From the NCBI GenBank assembly GCA_037721555.1, contig JBBJOI010000001.1:124001-188000 (forward strand): 64,000 nucleotides of DNA, in the 5' to 3' direction. Positions 25,478 to 34,390 of this stretch are shown here, one piece after another. Under the pieces are notes generated by a model that saw only the letters and a program-made list of their open reading frames with translations, made no database searches and was not told where the DNA came from. The position numbers were made by a program, and so were the translations under genes. This stretch comes from Gaiellasilicea sp037721555. Lineage in GTDB: Bacteria > Actinomycetota > Thermoleophilia > Gaiellales > Gaiellaceae. The stretch's first letter is position 1. Every line of letters begins with the position of its first letter.

Positions 25478-25891
25478 GTGTTGAGGAAGGACGCCAAAAT
25501 CGAGCTCATCCGCCGTGTCCCCCTCTTCGCCGGCTGCTCGAAACGTGAGCTCGCGTCGATCGCGTCACTTGCGGACGAGCTCACATTCGAGGCGGGGCGC
25601 ACGCTGATCCGCGAGGGCGATCGCGGCCGCGAGTTCATCGTCGTCGTTGAGGGCGAGGTGGAAGTGCGCAAGAAGGGGCGGAAGCTACCAAAGCGCGGTG
25701 ACGACTCCTTCTTCGGCGAGCTGGCGCTGCTCACGGACGCTCCCAGGAGCGCGACGGTTCAGACCACGACACCCGTGAGGGCTCTCGTCATCGGGGTCAA
25801 TGACTTCCAGAGGCTCCTCTCCTCGTCGACCCAGATCAAGTCGAAGGTACTCAGGAGCCTCGCCGAACGCCTCGCGCCGGACGAGCTCTAG
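25478..25891 (+). CDS. Single-domain cyclic-nucleotide-binding protein (paralog of 13155-13571)
   Basis: 137 residues, one cNMP-binding domain. The start LRKDAKIELIRRVPLFAGCS parallels LGRNAKAELIRQVPLFAQLS of the other copy. The phosphate-binding cassette FFGELALLTDAPRSATVQ keeps the Glu and Arg that contact cAMP. There is no output domain. GTG 25478 or TTG 25481 is the start. It is followed on the same strand by a CBS-domain protein, 80 bases away. Confidence 0.85.
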   Translation: MLRKDAKIELIRRVPLFAGCSKRELASIASLADELTFEAGRTLIREGDRGREFIVVVEGEVEVRKKGRKLPKRGDDSFFGELALLTDAPRSATVQTTTPVRALVIGVNDFQRLLSSSTQIKSKVLRSLAERLAPDEL

Positions 25892-25971
25892 CTCGATCCG
25901 AACGGCGACTGGCTCGTTTCCCGCTCTCGAGGCAGGGTATCCCCCGCGGGACATTCGAGAGAAGGGAAGAC

Positions 25972-26385
25972 ATGCAGCACACCATTCGCGATGCGATGAC
26001 GCCCAACCCGAAGACCGTGGCAGCGGGCACGAGCGCGCAGGAGGCGGCACGCCTCATGCAGTCCGAGGATGTCGGCTCGATTCCGATCGTCGACGGCGAC
26101 AGGCTGATCGGGATCGTCACCGACCGCGACATCGCGACTCGCCTCGTCGCCGAGGGCAAAGGACCCGAGACCACGGTCGGCGAGATTGCCTCGCAGGCTC
26201 TCGTCACGATCGACCCACAGCAAAGCCTCGACGAAGCAGCACGCCTGATGGGCGAGCACCAGCTTCGACGCCTGCCCGTGTGCGAGGAGGACGGGAAACT
26301 CGTCGGCATCCTTGCGCAGGCGGATATCGCGCAGTCCGGTCACGACTCGCTCACCGGCGACACGGTGCAGCGCATCTCCTCGTAG
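25972..26385 (+). CDS. Tandem CBS-domain protein
   Basis: 137 residues forming a CBS pair that binds adenine nucleotides. TIRDAMTPNPKTVAAGTSAQ begins CBS1 and GIVTDRDIATR ends it; VTIDPQQSLDEAARLMGEH begins CBS2 and LVGILAQADIAQS ends it. AGAGAAGGGAAG stands just before ATG 25972. It has no effector domain, so it is a stand-alone energy or ligand sensor with an unknown partner. It may be co-expressed with the cNMP-binding gene. Confidence 0.88.
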   Translation: MQHTIRDAMTPNPKTVAAGTSAQEAARLMQSEDVGSIPIVDGDRLIGIVTDRDIATRLVAEGKGPETTVGEIASQALVTIDPQQSLDEAARLMGEHQLRRLPVCEEDGKLVGILAQADIAQSGHDSLTGDTVQRISS

Positions 26386-26398
26386 TAGGTCTGCAGCT

Positions 26399-26437
26399 CC
26401 GGTCCGAGCACGGGCGGCACGCTCTTGCTCGGACCGG
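26399..26437. terminator. 12-bp inverted repeat between convergent genes
   Basis: Perfect arms CCGGTCCGAGCA and TGCTCGGACCGG with a 15-base loop, in the 230-base gap between the CBS gene and the convergent ilvA. Position and symmetry suit a bidirectional transcription terminator, though no T-run follows on either strand. The rest of the gap (26438-26615) shows nothing recognisable. Confidence 0.5.
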
Positions 26438-26615
26438 GCTGCCGAGAACTCGACTCAGAGTGAAGCCTTGGGCCGCCGGAGCGCGCTGTGCGGCACGATC
26501 GCGGCGTCCTCGATCGCCCCGATAGCGCTGCCGAGACTCTGCCGAGCTAGCGTGGCCCATTGCGCTCGCACCACCCAGCACATCCCGCCGGCGAAGCGTC
26601 ATTCTGAGACGAGTT

Positions 26616-27818
26616 CTAATTCAGGCGCTGCAGAGGGTAACCGCGCTCCCCCAGCACCCGGAGGAGATCCGCGCAGTGATCCTCGTCCCGCGTCGCCAGG
26701 ATCAGCTCGACCTCGGTCTCCGCGATCGGCAGCGCCATTCCCTCCCGATGGTGCTCGACGGAGACGACGTTTGCACGCTCTTCGGCCACCAGCTGGAGCA
26801 GCTTGATCAGCTCCCCGGGGCGGTCGGCGATCCGCGTGCGCAGGACGAGGTAGCGTCCCGCCTGCGTCAAGCCGTGACGCATCACCTGGATCAGGAGCGT
26901 GGGGTCGATGTTGCCGCCAGAGAGAACGAGGCACGCCTCGTCGTCGCCGGCGACCTCTCCGGCCAGGAGAGCCGCGACCGCAGCCGCTCCAGCCCCTTCC
27001 ACCAGCAACTTCGTCCGCTCGAGCAGCACCACGATGGCGAGGCTGATCTGCTCGTCGGTGACCGTAACGATCTCGTCCAGCCGGTCCCGGAGAATTGCCG
27101 AGGTTAAGACCCCGGGCTGCTTGACAGCGATGCCCTCGGCGATCGTGTAGCGATGCTCGGTGCCGCCCGCAAACGGGCAGACAGCCTCGGCCTGCACGCC
27201 CACGAGGCGGACCTGAGGCCGCAGCTCCCGCACGGCGATCGCGACTCCCGAGGCCAGCCCGCCGCCGCCGATCGGAATGACCACGGTCCCCACCGACGGC
27301 AGCTGCTTCACGATCTCGAGGCCGACCGTTCCCTGGCCGGCGATGACGCGCTCGTCGTCGAAGGCGTGCAGGAAGGTGGCGCCCCCGGTCGCGACACGGT
27401 CCTGGGCGGCGGCTAGCGACTCGTCGAAGCCGGCGCCGACCAGCTCGACCTGGGCGCCGTAGTTCCGGGTCGCCTCGACCTTCGCCATCGGCGAGTCCTC
27501 CGGCATGAAGACCGTCGCCTCGATGCCGGCCTCGCGGGCAGCCCACGCGACCGCTTGACCATGATTCCCGGCGCTCGCGGCGACCACACCCGCGGCGCGC
27601 TCCTCCTCCGAGAAGGCTGCGATCGTGTTAACCGCGCCGCGGATCTTGAACGACCCGGTCCGCTGGAGGTTCTCCGCCTTCAGCTGGACGGGCCGTCCCG
27701 CCCGCCGCGACAGAGTCTCCGACGTGTAGACCGGCGTGACTCGGACGATGCCCTCGAGGCGGCGCTGCGCCGCCTCGAGCTCACGTAGACCGGGTGCGGC
27801 TGCCGTCGCCAATCCCAT
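26616..27818 (-). CDS. ilvA: Threonine ammonia-lyase (threonine dehydratase) with C-terminal ACT domain
   Basis: PLP enzyme that makes 2-oxobutanoate from threonine, the first step to isoleucine. The 400 residues have the PLP lysine in TGSFKIRGAV (Lys58), the glycine loop IPIGGGGLASG, SAGNHGQAVAWAA, and a C-terminal ACT-like domain from about residue 325 (RTRIADRPGELIKLLQLVAE). This layout is the shorter TdcB-like form with one ACT domain. ATG 27818 overlaps the end of meaB by 38 bases; TTG 27812, with AAGGTG seven bases upstream, is an alternative start. Confidence 0.92.
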   Translation of the reverse strand: MGLATAAAPGLRELEAAQRRLEGIVRVTPVYTSETLSRRAGRPVQLKAENLQRTGSFKIRGAVNTIAAFSEEERAAGVVAASAGNHGQAVAWAAREAGIEATVFMPEDSPMAKVEATRNYGAQVELVGAGFDESLAAAQDRVATGGATFLHAFDDERVIAGQGTVGLEIVKQLPSVGTVVIPIGGGGLASGVAIAVRELRPQVRLVGVQAEAVCPFAGGTEHRYTIAEGIAVKQPGVLTSAILRDRLDEIVTVTDEQISLAIVVLLERTKLLVEGAGAAAVAALLAGEVAGDDEACLVLSGGNIDPTLLIQVMRHGLTQAGRYLVLRTRIADRPGELIKLLQLVAEERANVVSVEHHREGMALPIAETEVELILATRDEDHCADLLRVLGERGYPLQRLN

Positions 27819-28788
27819 ACACCTTGTCGAGTATCTCCTGGACTGCCGAGAGCGGGTCGAGCTGGCGAGCCTGCACCTCGTCGAGGAGCCGGCGCAGCTC
27901 GGCGTCGTCGGCAACGGCTTCCTGCAGGTGTGTCTTCGCCCGACTCGACGCGACGGCGAAGACCTCGCCCGCGAGATTCTTGCGGCGCCGCTCCTCCAGC
28001 AGTCCCTCGGTCTCGAGGAACTGACGGTGCGCTTCCAGCTTCTCCCAGAGCTGCGGCACCCCCTCGCCCCGCACGGCCTCGGTCAGCACGATCGGAGGCT
28101 TCCACGCGCTCTCGCGATCGAGCGCCAGGATCGAGCGAACCTCGCTCAACATCGTCTTCGCAGCAGGGTGATCCAGCTTGTTGATCGCGATCACGTCGGG
28201 AATCTCCATGATCCCGGCTTTCAGCGCTTGCACCGAGTCGCCCGAGCCCGGCATCAGCACGAGCAAGACGGTATCCGCGATCCCGATCACCTCGATCTCG
28301 CTCTGGCCGGTGCCGACCGTCTCCAGCAGGACGAGATCCTTGCCCGCAGCGTCGAGAAGGAGCGCCGCCTGCAGAGTCGTTTCCGCGAGGCCGCCGAGGT
28401 GGCCTCGGGTTCCCATCGAGCGGATGAAGACCTCCGGGTCGAGGAAGTGGTCGGAGAGCCGGATCCGGTCCCCGAGCAGAGCTCCCTGGGTGAAGGGGCT
28501 CGAAGGGTCGACCGAGATCACGCCCACCGAGCGGTCGAGGCCGCGGACGTGGCGAACGAGCGAGCTGATCAGCGACGACTTGCCAACACCCGGGGGACCC
28601 GTGATGCCGATCAAGAAGGCGCGGCCCGTCTCCGGATAGAGCTCGCGCACGAGGTCCAGGGCGAGCGGGTCGGCGTTCTCCACCAGCGAGATCGCGCGCG
28701 CGAGTGCCCGACGCTCGCCGGAGCGAATACCCGCCGCGAGCTCGTCGAGCGTCCACGCTGCGCGTGCCACGCTAAGAAGCTCTAACAC
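27781..28788 (-). CDS. meaB: MeaB/ArgK-type GTPase, methylmalonyl-CoA mutase chaperone
   Basis: 335-residue G3E GTPase that protects and reactivates adenosylcobalamin-dependent mutases. Walker A is GPPGVGKS (64-71), VDPSSPFTQGALLGDRIR is the family signature, and NKLD (in VIAINKLDHPA) gives guanine specificity. No mutase gene is present in the window. The GTG start lies inside one arm of a 14-bp inverted repeat. Confidence 0.92.
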   Translation of the reverse strand: MLELLSVARAAWTLDELAAGIRSGERRALARAISLVENADPLALDLVRELYPETGRAFLIGITGPPGVGKSSLISSLVRHVRGLDRSVGVISVDPSSPFTQGALLGDRIRLSDHFLDPEVFIRSMGTRGHLGGLAETTLQAALLLDAAGKDLVLLETVGTGQSEIEVIGIADTVLLVLMPGSGDSVQALKAGIMEIPDVIAINKLDHPAAKTMLSEVRSILALDRESAWKPPIVLTEAVRGEGVPQLWEKLEAHRQFLETEGLLEERRRKNLAGEVFAVASSRAKTHLQEAVADDAELRRLLDEVQARQLDPLSAVQEILDKVYGIGDGSRTRST

Positions 28789-28832
28789 AATGAAGCTCTG
28801 AGCCGACGAGGCCCCACCGTGTTAGAGCTTCT
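28775..28832. repeat. 14-bp perfect inverted repeat spanning the meaB start and the end of the MFS gene
   Basis: Arms AGAAGCTCTAACAC (28775-28788) and GTGTTAGAGCTTCT (28819-28832) are exact complements, separated by 30 bases. On the minus strand the downstream arm includes the GTG start and first codons of meaB, and the upstream arm reaches the MFS stop codon. In an mRNA reading through both genes the hairpin would cover the meaB start. It could be a translational switch, an operator, or a terminator for the MFS transcript. Confidence 0.6.
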
Positions 28833-30079
28833 CAGACTCTAGAGGCTCCCGGTTCGACTGCTTCCTCGAGCTCCGGCTGCTGGGTCTCCTCCACACGGGG
28901 GCCGGCGGCAAGGACTGCGGCGGTCGCCGCGGCGATTAGGAAGGCAACGCTGGCGGCGCCGAAGACCCAGCGGGCGCCGACTGTGTCGACCAGCACGCCT
29001 GCGCCGACCATCGCCAGGCCGAGCACAACGTAGTTCGAGGACATGATCACCGTGAAGGCGCGACCGCGAAGGTGGTCGGGCGCGCCTCGTTGGACGAGCA
29101 GCGCGTTGCTGACGACAGCTGCTCCGTTCCCGACGGCGCCCACCATCACGCCAACCACCGCGACCCAGAGTGTCGGGGCCACCGCCGCCAGGCCGATCCC
29201 GACTCCCATCAGCGCGAGCGAGCCTCCGTAGGACCCGCGCGTCCCGAGCCGCTCGAGCAGCTGCGGCGCGGCGAAGCTGCCGAGGGTCAGTCCGACACCC
29301 GTCGCGCCGACGAGGACGCCGAAACCGACGTCGCCGGCGTCGAGCGAGACCTTCGCGAGCACGATCTCGGCGACATTGATGCTCGCGCTCCCGAGCAGGG
29401 CCACGTTCCACACAACGAGCACGGTGAGCAGCGGACGGGAGCGCAACACGAGCCGGAGTCCGTCGGCGACGTCCCCCCAGTGGCCCCGGCTCTCGACTTC
29501 TCCAGCCTGCAGCCTGTGCGAGGGAATCCGCGCGAGCAGAAACGCCGAGACGAGGAAGCTCCCCGCGTTCAGCGAGTAGGCGAGGCCTGGGCCCTCGGCG
29601 GCGACGAGAATGCCGCCGAGCACGGGGCCGATCGTCCAGGCCAGGTTCTCGATCGTCTGCAGCAGCGAGTTCGCAGCGGGCAGATCCTCGTCCGAGACCA
29701 GGTTGGGCAATCCAGCGTAGACGGCCGGGCGGAAGAACCCGGTCGCGACGCCGGCGACGAACGCGAGCCCGACGATCGAGGCAGGACGGTCGGCGAACGG
29801 CAGCATGCAGAACGCGGCCGCCCGCACCAGGTCCGAGACGATCAGGACGCCGCGGCGGGACCAGCGGTCGATGAGCGGGCCCAAAGCGATTCCGATCGCC
29901 ACGATCGGCAAGAAGTCCACGATCAGGAGCGCGCTCACCCACTTGGCCGAGCCCGTTCGGTCGTAGACGTCGACCGTGAGCGCAATCGCAGCGAGGAACG
30001 TGCCCGCCCCCGAGGCGAACGTCGAGAGGAAGAGTCGGCGGTAGTCGGGAGCTCGGCGAAGAAGATCGAGACGGCGGAT
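28832..30079 (-). CDS. MFS transporter without a canonical start codon
   Basis: Major-facilitator exporter of the MFS_3/DUF894-like kind with about 12 helices. LLRRAPDYRRLFLSTFASGA precedes the first helix, and LGPLIDRWSRRGVLIVSDLV carries the loop 2-3 signature. The frame is open from 30088, yet the first ATG/GTG/TTG is GTG 29938, inside the first helices. An intact protein would need ATC 30079 or another non-standard start, or a frameshift upstream. The substrate is unknown; antibiotics or metabolites are typical. Confidence 0.72.
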   Translation of the reverse strand: MRRLDLLRRAPDYRRLFLSTFASGAGTFLAAIALTVDVYDRTGSAKWVSALLIVDFLPIVAIGIALGPLIDRWSRRGVLIVSDLVRAAAFCMLPFADRPASIVGLAFVAGVATGFFRPAVYAGLPNLVSDEDLPAANSLLQTIENLAWTIGPVLGGILVAAEGPGLAYSLNAGSFLVSAFLLARIPSHRLQAGEVESRGHWGDVADGLRLVLRSRPLLTVLVVWNVALLGSASINVAEIVLAKVSLDAGDVGFGVLVGATGVGLTLGSFAAPQLLERLGTRGSYGGSLALMGVGIGLAAVAPTLWVAVVGVMVGAVGNGAAVVSNALLVQRGAPDHLRGRAFTVIMSSNYVVLGLAMVGAGVLVDTVGARWVFGAASVAFLIAAATAAVLAAGPRVEETQQPELEEAVEPGASRV

Positions 30080-30138
30080 CGCAGGACGTTACCAACCTGC
30101 ACCGTCGGATCAGGCTGACCCGCGTCTCTCTGCCTGGG

Positions 30139-33100
30139 CTAGCCCGAGTCGTACGAGAGATTCGGCCGCAGCCAGCGCTCGACCTCGGTGACCGCCATCG
30201 ACTTCCGGCGCGCGTAGTCCTCGACCTGGTCACGGCCGATCCGCCCGACGGCGAAGTACCGGGCCTCCGGATGGCCGAAGTACAGACCGCTGACGCTTGC
30301 CGCCGGGCTCATCGCGCAGCTCTCGGTGAGCGTGACCAGAGTCTCGTCGGTGCCGAGCAGCTCAAACAACGGGCGCTTCTCCGAGTGATCCGGACATGCG
30401 GGATAGCCAAAGGCCGGCCGGATGCCCCGGAAGCTCTCGGCCCGCAGCTCCTTCTGCGACGGCGACGTGTGCGGCTCGTACCACTGTCGCCGCGCGTCCA
30501 GGTGGAGCCACTCGGCGAACGCCTCGGCGAGCCGATCGGCGAGCGCCTTCACGGTGATGGAGCGGTAGTCGTCGTGCTCGGCCTCGTAGCCGGCGGCGAG
30601 CTCGTCGGCACCGTGGATCGAGACGGCGAAGGCACCAAGATGATCCCCCGAGGGCGCGACGAAGTCGGCGAGCGAGCGGTTGGGCCGCCCGTCGCCCCAC
30701 GCCGCCTGCTGCCGCAACATCGGGAAGCGAGCCCCGGTTTCGAGGACGACGTCGTCACCGTCGGCGTGAGCCGGCCAGAGACCGTAGACGCCCCGGGCTT
30801 GCAGGGCACCGGCTGCAAGGATCTCGTCGAGCAGCGCGTTCGCCTCGTCGAAGAGCTCGCGCGCTGCGGGCTGTTCGAGGATGGCCGGGAACTTCCCCTT
30901 CAGCTCCCACGCGTGGAAGAAGAACTGCCAGTCGACGAACTCGCGCAGCTCCGCGGGATCCGGTGCTACCGCACGCGTTCCGGTGAAAGCCGGCGTCTCG
31001 AGCCGGTCGAACGTAAGCGCGAGGCGATTCTCACGTGCCAGTCCGAGCGGGAGCAGCGGACGCCGCTCCTTCGCGGCGTGGAGCTCTCGGAGACGCTCCT
31101 GTTCGACCCGATTCTCACCGTCGAGCCGCCGCCGGCGCTCGGGCTCGAGCAGGTCGGAGACGACCCCGACGACGCGCGAGGCATCCAGGACGTGCACCGT
31201 CGGGTGCTCGTACGCCGGAGCGATGCGCACTGCCGTGTGCTGGCGCGAGGTGGTCGCACCCCCGATCAAGAGCGGCAGCTCGAGCCCACGGCGATCCATC
31301 TCCCTCGCGACGTGCACCATCTCGTCGAGCGACGGCGTGATCAGGCCGGAGAGCCCGACGGCGTCGGCTCGCTCTGCGACCGCGGTATCGAGGATCCTCT
31401 CGGCGGACACCATGACGCCGAGATCGATGACGTCGTAGTTGTTGCAGCCGAGCACGACCCCGACGATGTTCTTGCCGATGTCGTGCACGTCACCCTTGAC
31501 CGTCGCGAGCACGATCCTGCCCTGCTCGCGTCCGGCGCCGCCCTTCTCGGCCTCCATGAAGGGCTCCAGGTAGGCGACCGCTCGTTTCATGGCGCGCGCA
31601 CTCTTCACGACCTGCGGCAGGAACATCTTTCCCGCGCCGAAGAGGTCGCCGACGATCTTCATCCCGTCCATCAGTGGCCCCTCGATCACGTCGAGCGGCC
31701 GCCCGGCCCGTGCCCGAGCCTCCTCTGTGTCCGTCTCGACAAAGTCGACGATTCCGTGGACGAGGGCGTGCGCGAGTCGCTCTTCCACCGGGGCATCGCG
31801 CCAGGACAGATCGAGCTCACGCCTCGTCCCCTCACCTCTGACCGTCTCGGCGAGTGCGACGAGCCGGTCCGTTGCGTCGGGACGGCGGTCGAAGATCACG
31901 TCCTCCACGCGCTCGAGCAGCTCGGGCGGGATGTCCTCGTAGACGATGAGCTGGCCGGCATTGACGATGCCCAGATCGAGCCCGGCGCGGATGGCATGGA
32001 AAAGGAAGGCCGAGTGCATCGCCTCCCGAACGACGTCGTTGCCTCGGAACGAGAACGAAAGGTTGGAGATGCCGCCGCTCGTACGCGCGCCCGGGCAGCG
32101 CTCCTTGATCAGGGGCAGCGCCTCGAGGAAGTTGAGCGCGAAGCGGTTGTGCTCCTCGATCCCCGTCGCGACCGCCAGCACATTCGAATCGAAAATGAGA
32201 TCCTCCGGCGCGAAGCCGACCTCCTCGACGAGCAGGCGGTAGGCGCGCTCGCAGATCGCGACCTTGCGCTGCGCAGTGTCGGCCTGGCCTGCCTCGTCGA
32301 AGGCCATCACGACGAGCCCGGCACCGTAGTCCTGGACGCGCCGCGCCTGCTCGAGGAACGAAGGCTCACCCTCCTTCAGGCTGATCGAGTTGACGATCCC
32401 CTTGCCCTGAACGCACCTCAGGCCCGCTTCGAGCACGGAGAAGCGGGAGCTGTCGACCATGATCGGAATCCGCGCGACCTCGGGCTCGGTCGCGATCAGG
32501 TTGAGGAAGGTCGTGATCGCCCGCTCGCTGTCGAGCAAGTCGGCGTCCATGTTGACGTCGAGGATGTTGGCGCCGCCACGAACCTGCTCGAGCGCAACAT
32601 CGACGGCTCCCTGGAGGTCGTTCGCCTCGATCGTCCGCCGGAAGCGACTCGAGCCTGTGACGTTCGTGCGCTCCCCGATCATCACGAAACCGGTGTCGGG
32701 ACCGATCTCGAACGGCTCCAGCCCACTGAAGCGCGTGCTCGGACGGTGGCGCGGAACGACGCGCGACGCGAGCCCGTCGACCTGATCCGCGATTCGGCGG
32801 ATGTGCTCGGGTGTCGTGCCGCAGCAGCCGCCCACGACGTTGACGAAACCCGCCTCGGCGAACTCGCGCAGGAACGAGGCTGTCTCGTCTGGCTGTTCGT
32901 CGTAGCCGCCGAATGGGTTCGGAAGCCCCGCGTTCGGATGGCAGCTCGTGTAGCAGTCGGCCAGGCGCGAGAGCTCGGCGACGTGCGGTCTCAGCTCCTG
33001 CGCCCCGAGCGAGCAGTTGACACCGACGAGCAGCGGGCGTGCGTGCTCGATCGATGCCCAGAAGGCTTCGAGGGTCTGTCCCGAGAGCGTCCGGCCGCTC

Positions 33101-33720
33101 AGGTCGACGATGGTGACGGAGATCCACAGCGGGAGCTCCGGCGCGACCTCGCGCGCGGCGGCGATGGCCGCCTTTCCGTTCAGCGTGTCGAAGATCGTCT
33201 CCACGAGCAGCAGATCGACCCCTCCCTCGACGAGCCCCTCGATCTGATCCGCGTACGCCTCCTTGACGCCGTCAAAAGTGACGGTTCGGAAGGCCGGCTC
33301 GTCGACGCGCGGCGACAGCGAGAGGGTGACGTTGAGCGGCCCGAGCGACCCGGCGACGAAGCGGCCGCCCGCCTCGTCCGCCGCCTGCCGTGCGAGGCGG
33401 GCACCGGAGACGTTCAGGTCGCGAACGACGTGCTCGAGGCCGTAGTCGGCTTGGCCGATCGAGGTCGCGGTGAAGGTGTTCGTCGTCATGATGTCGGCGC
33501 CCGCGGCCAGGTACTGCCGGTGGATGTCGAGGACGACGTCGGGCCGTGTCAGGTTGAGCAGGTCAGGGTCGCCGGCCACCTCCGACGGGTGGTCACGAAA
33601 CCGCTCGCCGCGGTAGTCGGCGTCGGTGAGACCAGCGGCTTGGAGCATGGTTCCCCAAGCTCCGTCCAGCACGAGGATGCGCTCCTCGAGCAACGCTCTC
33701 AGTCTCGCCTCGGTCTTCAC
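30139..33720 (-). CDS. metH: Cobalamin-dependent methionine synthase
   Basis: 1193-residue modular enzyme that transfers methyl from methyltetrahydrofolate to homocysteine. Modules in order: homocysteine-binding barrel with zinc cysteines (VNCSLG near 236 and GGCC near 299-300), pterin domain (MIGERTNVTGS near 347), cobalamin domain with GDVHDIGKN and the B12-ligating His at about 746, and the C-terminal activation domain (RGIRPAFGYPACPDHSEK). GTG 33720 has GGAGGG four bases upstream; GTG 33732 in the same frame lacks one. It requires B12, which fits the neighbouring meaB. Confidence 0.96.
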   Translation of the reverse strand: MKTEARLRALLEERILVLDGAWGTMLQAAGLTDADYRGERFRDHPSEVAGDPDLLNLTRPDVVLDIHRQYLAAGADIMTTNTFTATSIGQADYGLEHVVRDLNVSGARLARQAADEAGGRFVAGSLGPLNVTLSLSPRVDEPAFRTVTFDGVKEAYADQIEGLVEGGVDLLLVETIFDTLNGKAAIAAAREVAPELPLWISVTIVDLSGRTLSGQTLEAFWASIEHARPLLVGVNCSLGAQELRPHVAELSRLADCYTSCHPNAGLPNPFGGYDEQPDETASFLREFAEAGFVNVVGGCCGTTPEHIRRIADQVDGLASRVVPRHRPSTRFSGLEPFEIGPDTGFVMIGERTNVTGSSRFRRTIEANDLQGAVDVALEQVRGGANILDVNMDADLLDSERAITTFLNLIATEPEVARIPIMVDSSRFSVLEAGLRCVQGKGIVNSISLKEGEPSFLEQARRVQDYGAGLVVMAFDEAGQADTAQRKVAICERAYRLLVEEVGFAPEDLIFDSNVLAVATGIEEHNRFALNFLEALPLIKERCPGARTSGGISNLSFSFRGNDVVREAMHSAFLFHAIRAGLDLGIVNAGQLIVYEDIPPELLERVEDVIFDRRPDATDRLVALAETVRGEGTRRELDLSWRDAPVEERLAHALVHGIVDFVETDTEEARARAGRPLDVIEGPLMDGMKIVGDLFGAGKMFLPQVVKSARAMKRAVAYLEPFMEAEKGGAGREQGRIVLATVKGDVHDIGKNIVGVVLGCNNYDVIDLGVMVSAERILDTAVAERADAVGLSGLITPSLDEMVHVAREMDRRGLELPLLIGGATTSRQHTAVRIAPAYEHPTVHVLDASRVVGVVSDLLEPERRRRLDGENRVEQERLRELHAAKERRPLLPLGLARENRLALTFDRLETPAFTGTRAVAPDPAELREFVDWQFFFHAWELKGKFPAILEQPAARELFDEANALLDEILAAGALQARGVYGLWPAHADGDDVVLETGARFPMLRQQAAWGDGRPNRSLADFVAPSGDHLGAFAVSIHGADELAAGYEAEHDDYRSITVKALADRLAEAFAEWLHLDARRQWYEPHTSPSQKELRAESFRGIRPAFGYPACPDHSEKRPLFELLGTDETLVTLTESCAMSPAASVSGLYFGHPEARYFAVGRIGRDQVEDYARRKSMAVTEVERWLRPNLSYDSG

Positions 33721-33916
33721 TCGTCCCTCCACGGTTGCCGAAAGAGGGCGGGTGCTAGGTTCCGCGCAGGCTCTTTAGGCGTTTTTCTCCTGGTCGCCAA
33801 GCTGCCGTTCAAAGCTTTCCAGGTCACGGAAAAATAGCAGTCGCTTTGCCCGGCGAGGCCAGAGCATCGCTGTCACAAGCCGCAGGCCGCACCGCGACGC
33901 GGCGTTCGGGGAGAAA
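33721..33916 (-). promoter_or_regulatory. metH upstream region / leader
   Basis: About 196 bases between the palindrome at 33917 and metH. It contains a GGAGGG ribosome-binding site, an AAAGAG/CTCTTT inverted repeat and a possible stem CCTGG/CCAGG near 33785-33825. I looked for cobalamin (B12 box GCCACTG) and SAM riboswitch cores and could not identify one. Its length suggests a regulated leader, but nothing more can be supported. Confidence 0.3.
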
Positions 33917-33933
33917 AGTTGCTCTCAGCAACT
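33917..33933. promoter_or_regulatory. Palindromic putative operator, copy 1
   Basis: AGTTGCT and AGCAACT around a three-base CTC centre, overlapping the stop codon of the small regulator-like gene and lying about 205 bases before metH. It matches the half-site AGTTGCT of copies 2 and 3 but has a degenerate centre. Confidence 0.6.
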
Positions 33934-34303
33934 ATCTCCGAGCTCGCGCCTCGACCCGCTCTCGGGCGCGACCGGCCGCCTCGACGATGGCGAACGGGTT
34001 CGGATTGCGCTGTGTCGCGAGATCGACGAGCGCATCGACCGCGGCCCGCCGGATCTCCCGCTTGTCACGACGGCGCTCGCGCAGCCCGGCGACGAGCGCA
34101 CGGACGTGCACGGGGCTCGGTCGCACGATTCCCGCACGTTCGGCAGCGGCTCCGACCTGACGGGCGATTTCGGCAAGCGAGAGCTTCTCGTCCTCGATCA
34201 CCTCGATCAGCGCGAGGAGCTGCTGGGAGTAACGCGGCGCGGCTGGCGGCATCGCCCCAGCTTGACGGGCAACAAGCGTCTCGCGTGTGCCGATTGTGTG
34301 CAC
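33932..34303 (-). CDS. Small putative DNA-binding protein flanked by palindromes
   Basis: 123 residues, not in a family I can name. A helix pair LSLAEIARQVGAAAERAG / SPVHVRALVAGLRERRR reads like a helix-turn-helix with a basic recognition helix, followed by another helical basic region (IRRAAVDALVDLATQRNP). GTG 34303 with GGAG four to five bases upstream is the start; ATG 34252 is a weaker alternative. Palindromes lie 40 and 98 bases upstream of the start and another at the stop. A self-regulating repressor or a factor controlling metH is the simplest reading. This is inference. Confidence 0.65.
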   Translation of the reverse strand: MHTIGTRETLVARQAGAMPPAAPRYSQQLLALIEVIEDEKLSLAEIARQVGAAAERAGIVRPSPVHVRALVAGLRERRRDKREIRRAAVDALVDLATQRNPNPFAIVEAAGRARERVEARARR

Positions 34304-34333
34304 GTTCTCCGTGGCCGCGCCGGCCGGCGTGAT

Positions 34334-34352
34334 TAGTTGCTGTCAGCAACTA
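34334..34352. promoter_or_regulatory. Palindromic putative operator, copy 2
   Basis: Perfect arms TAGTTGCTG and CAGCAACTA around one central T. The centre is 40 bases upstream of the GTG start at 34303, a typical repressor position over a promoter. Confidence 0.7.
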
Positions 34353-34390
34353 GCCGCCCCGACGCCGGTGAGCGCGCCGCTCACGCGAGG

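Noticed and set aside
30271..33837. 1188-codon plus-strand open frame
   Set aside because: Antisense to metH, which has unmistakable motifs along its whole length.
33721..33916. Cobalamin or SAM riboswitch upstream of metH
   Set aside because: No B12 box or SAM core could be identified by eye.
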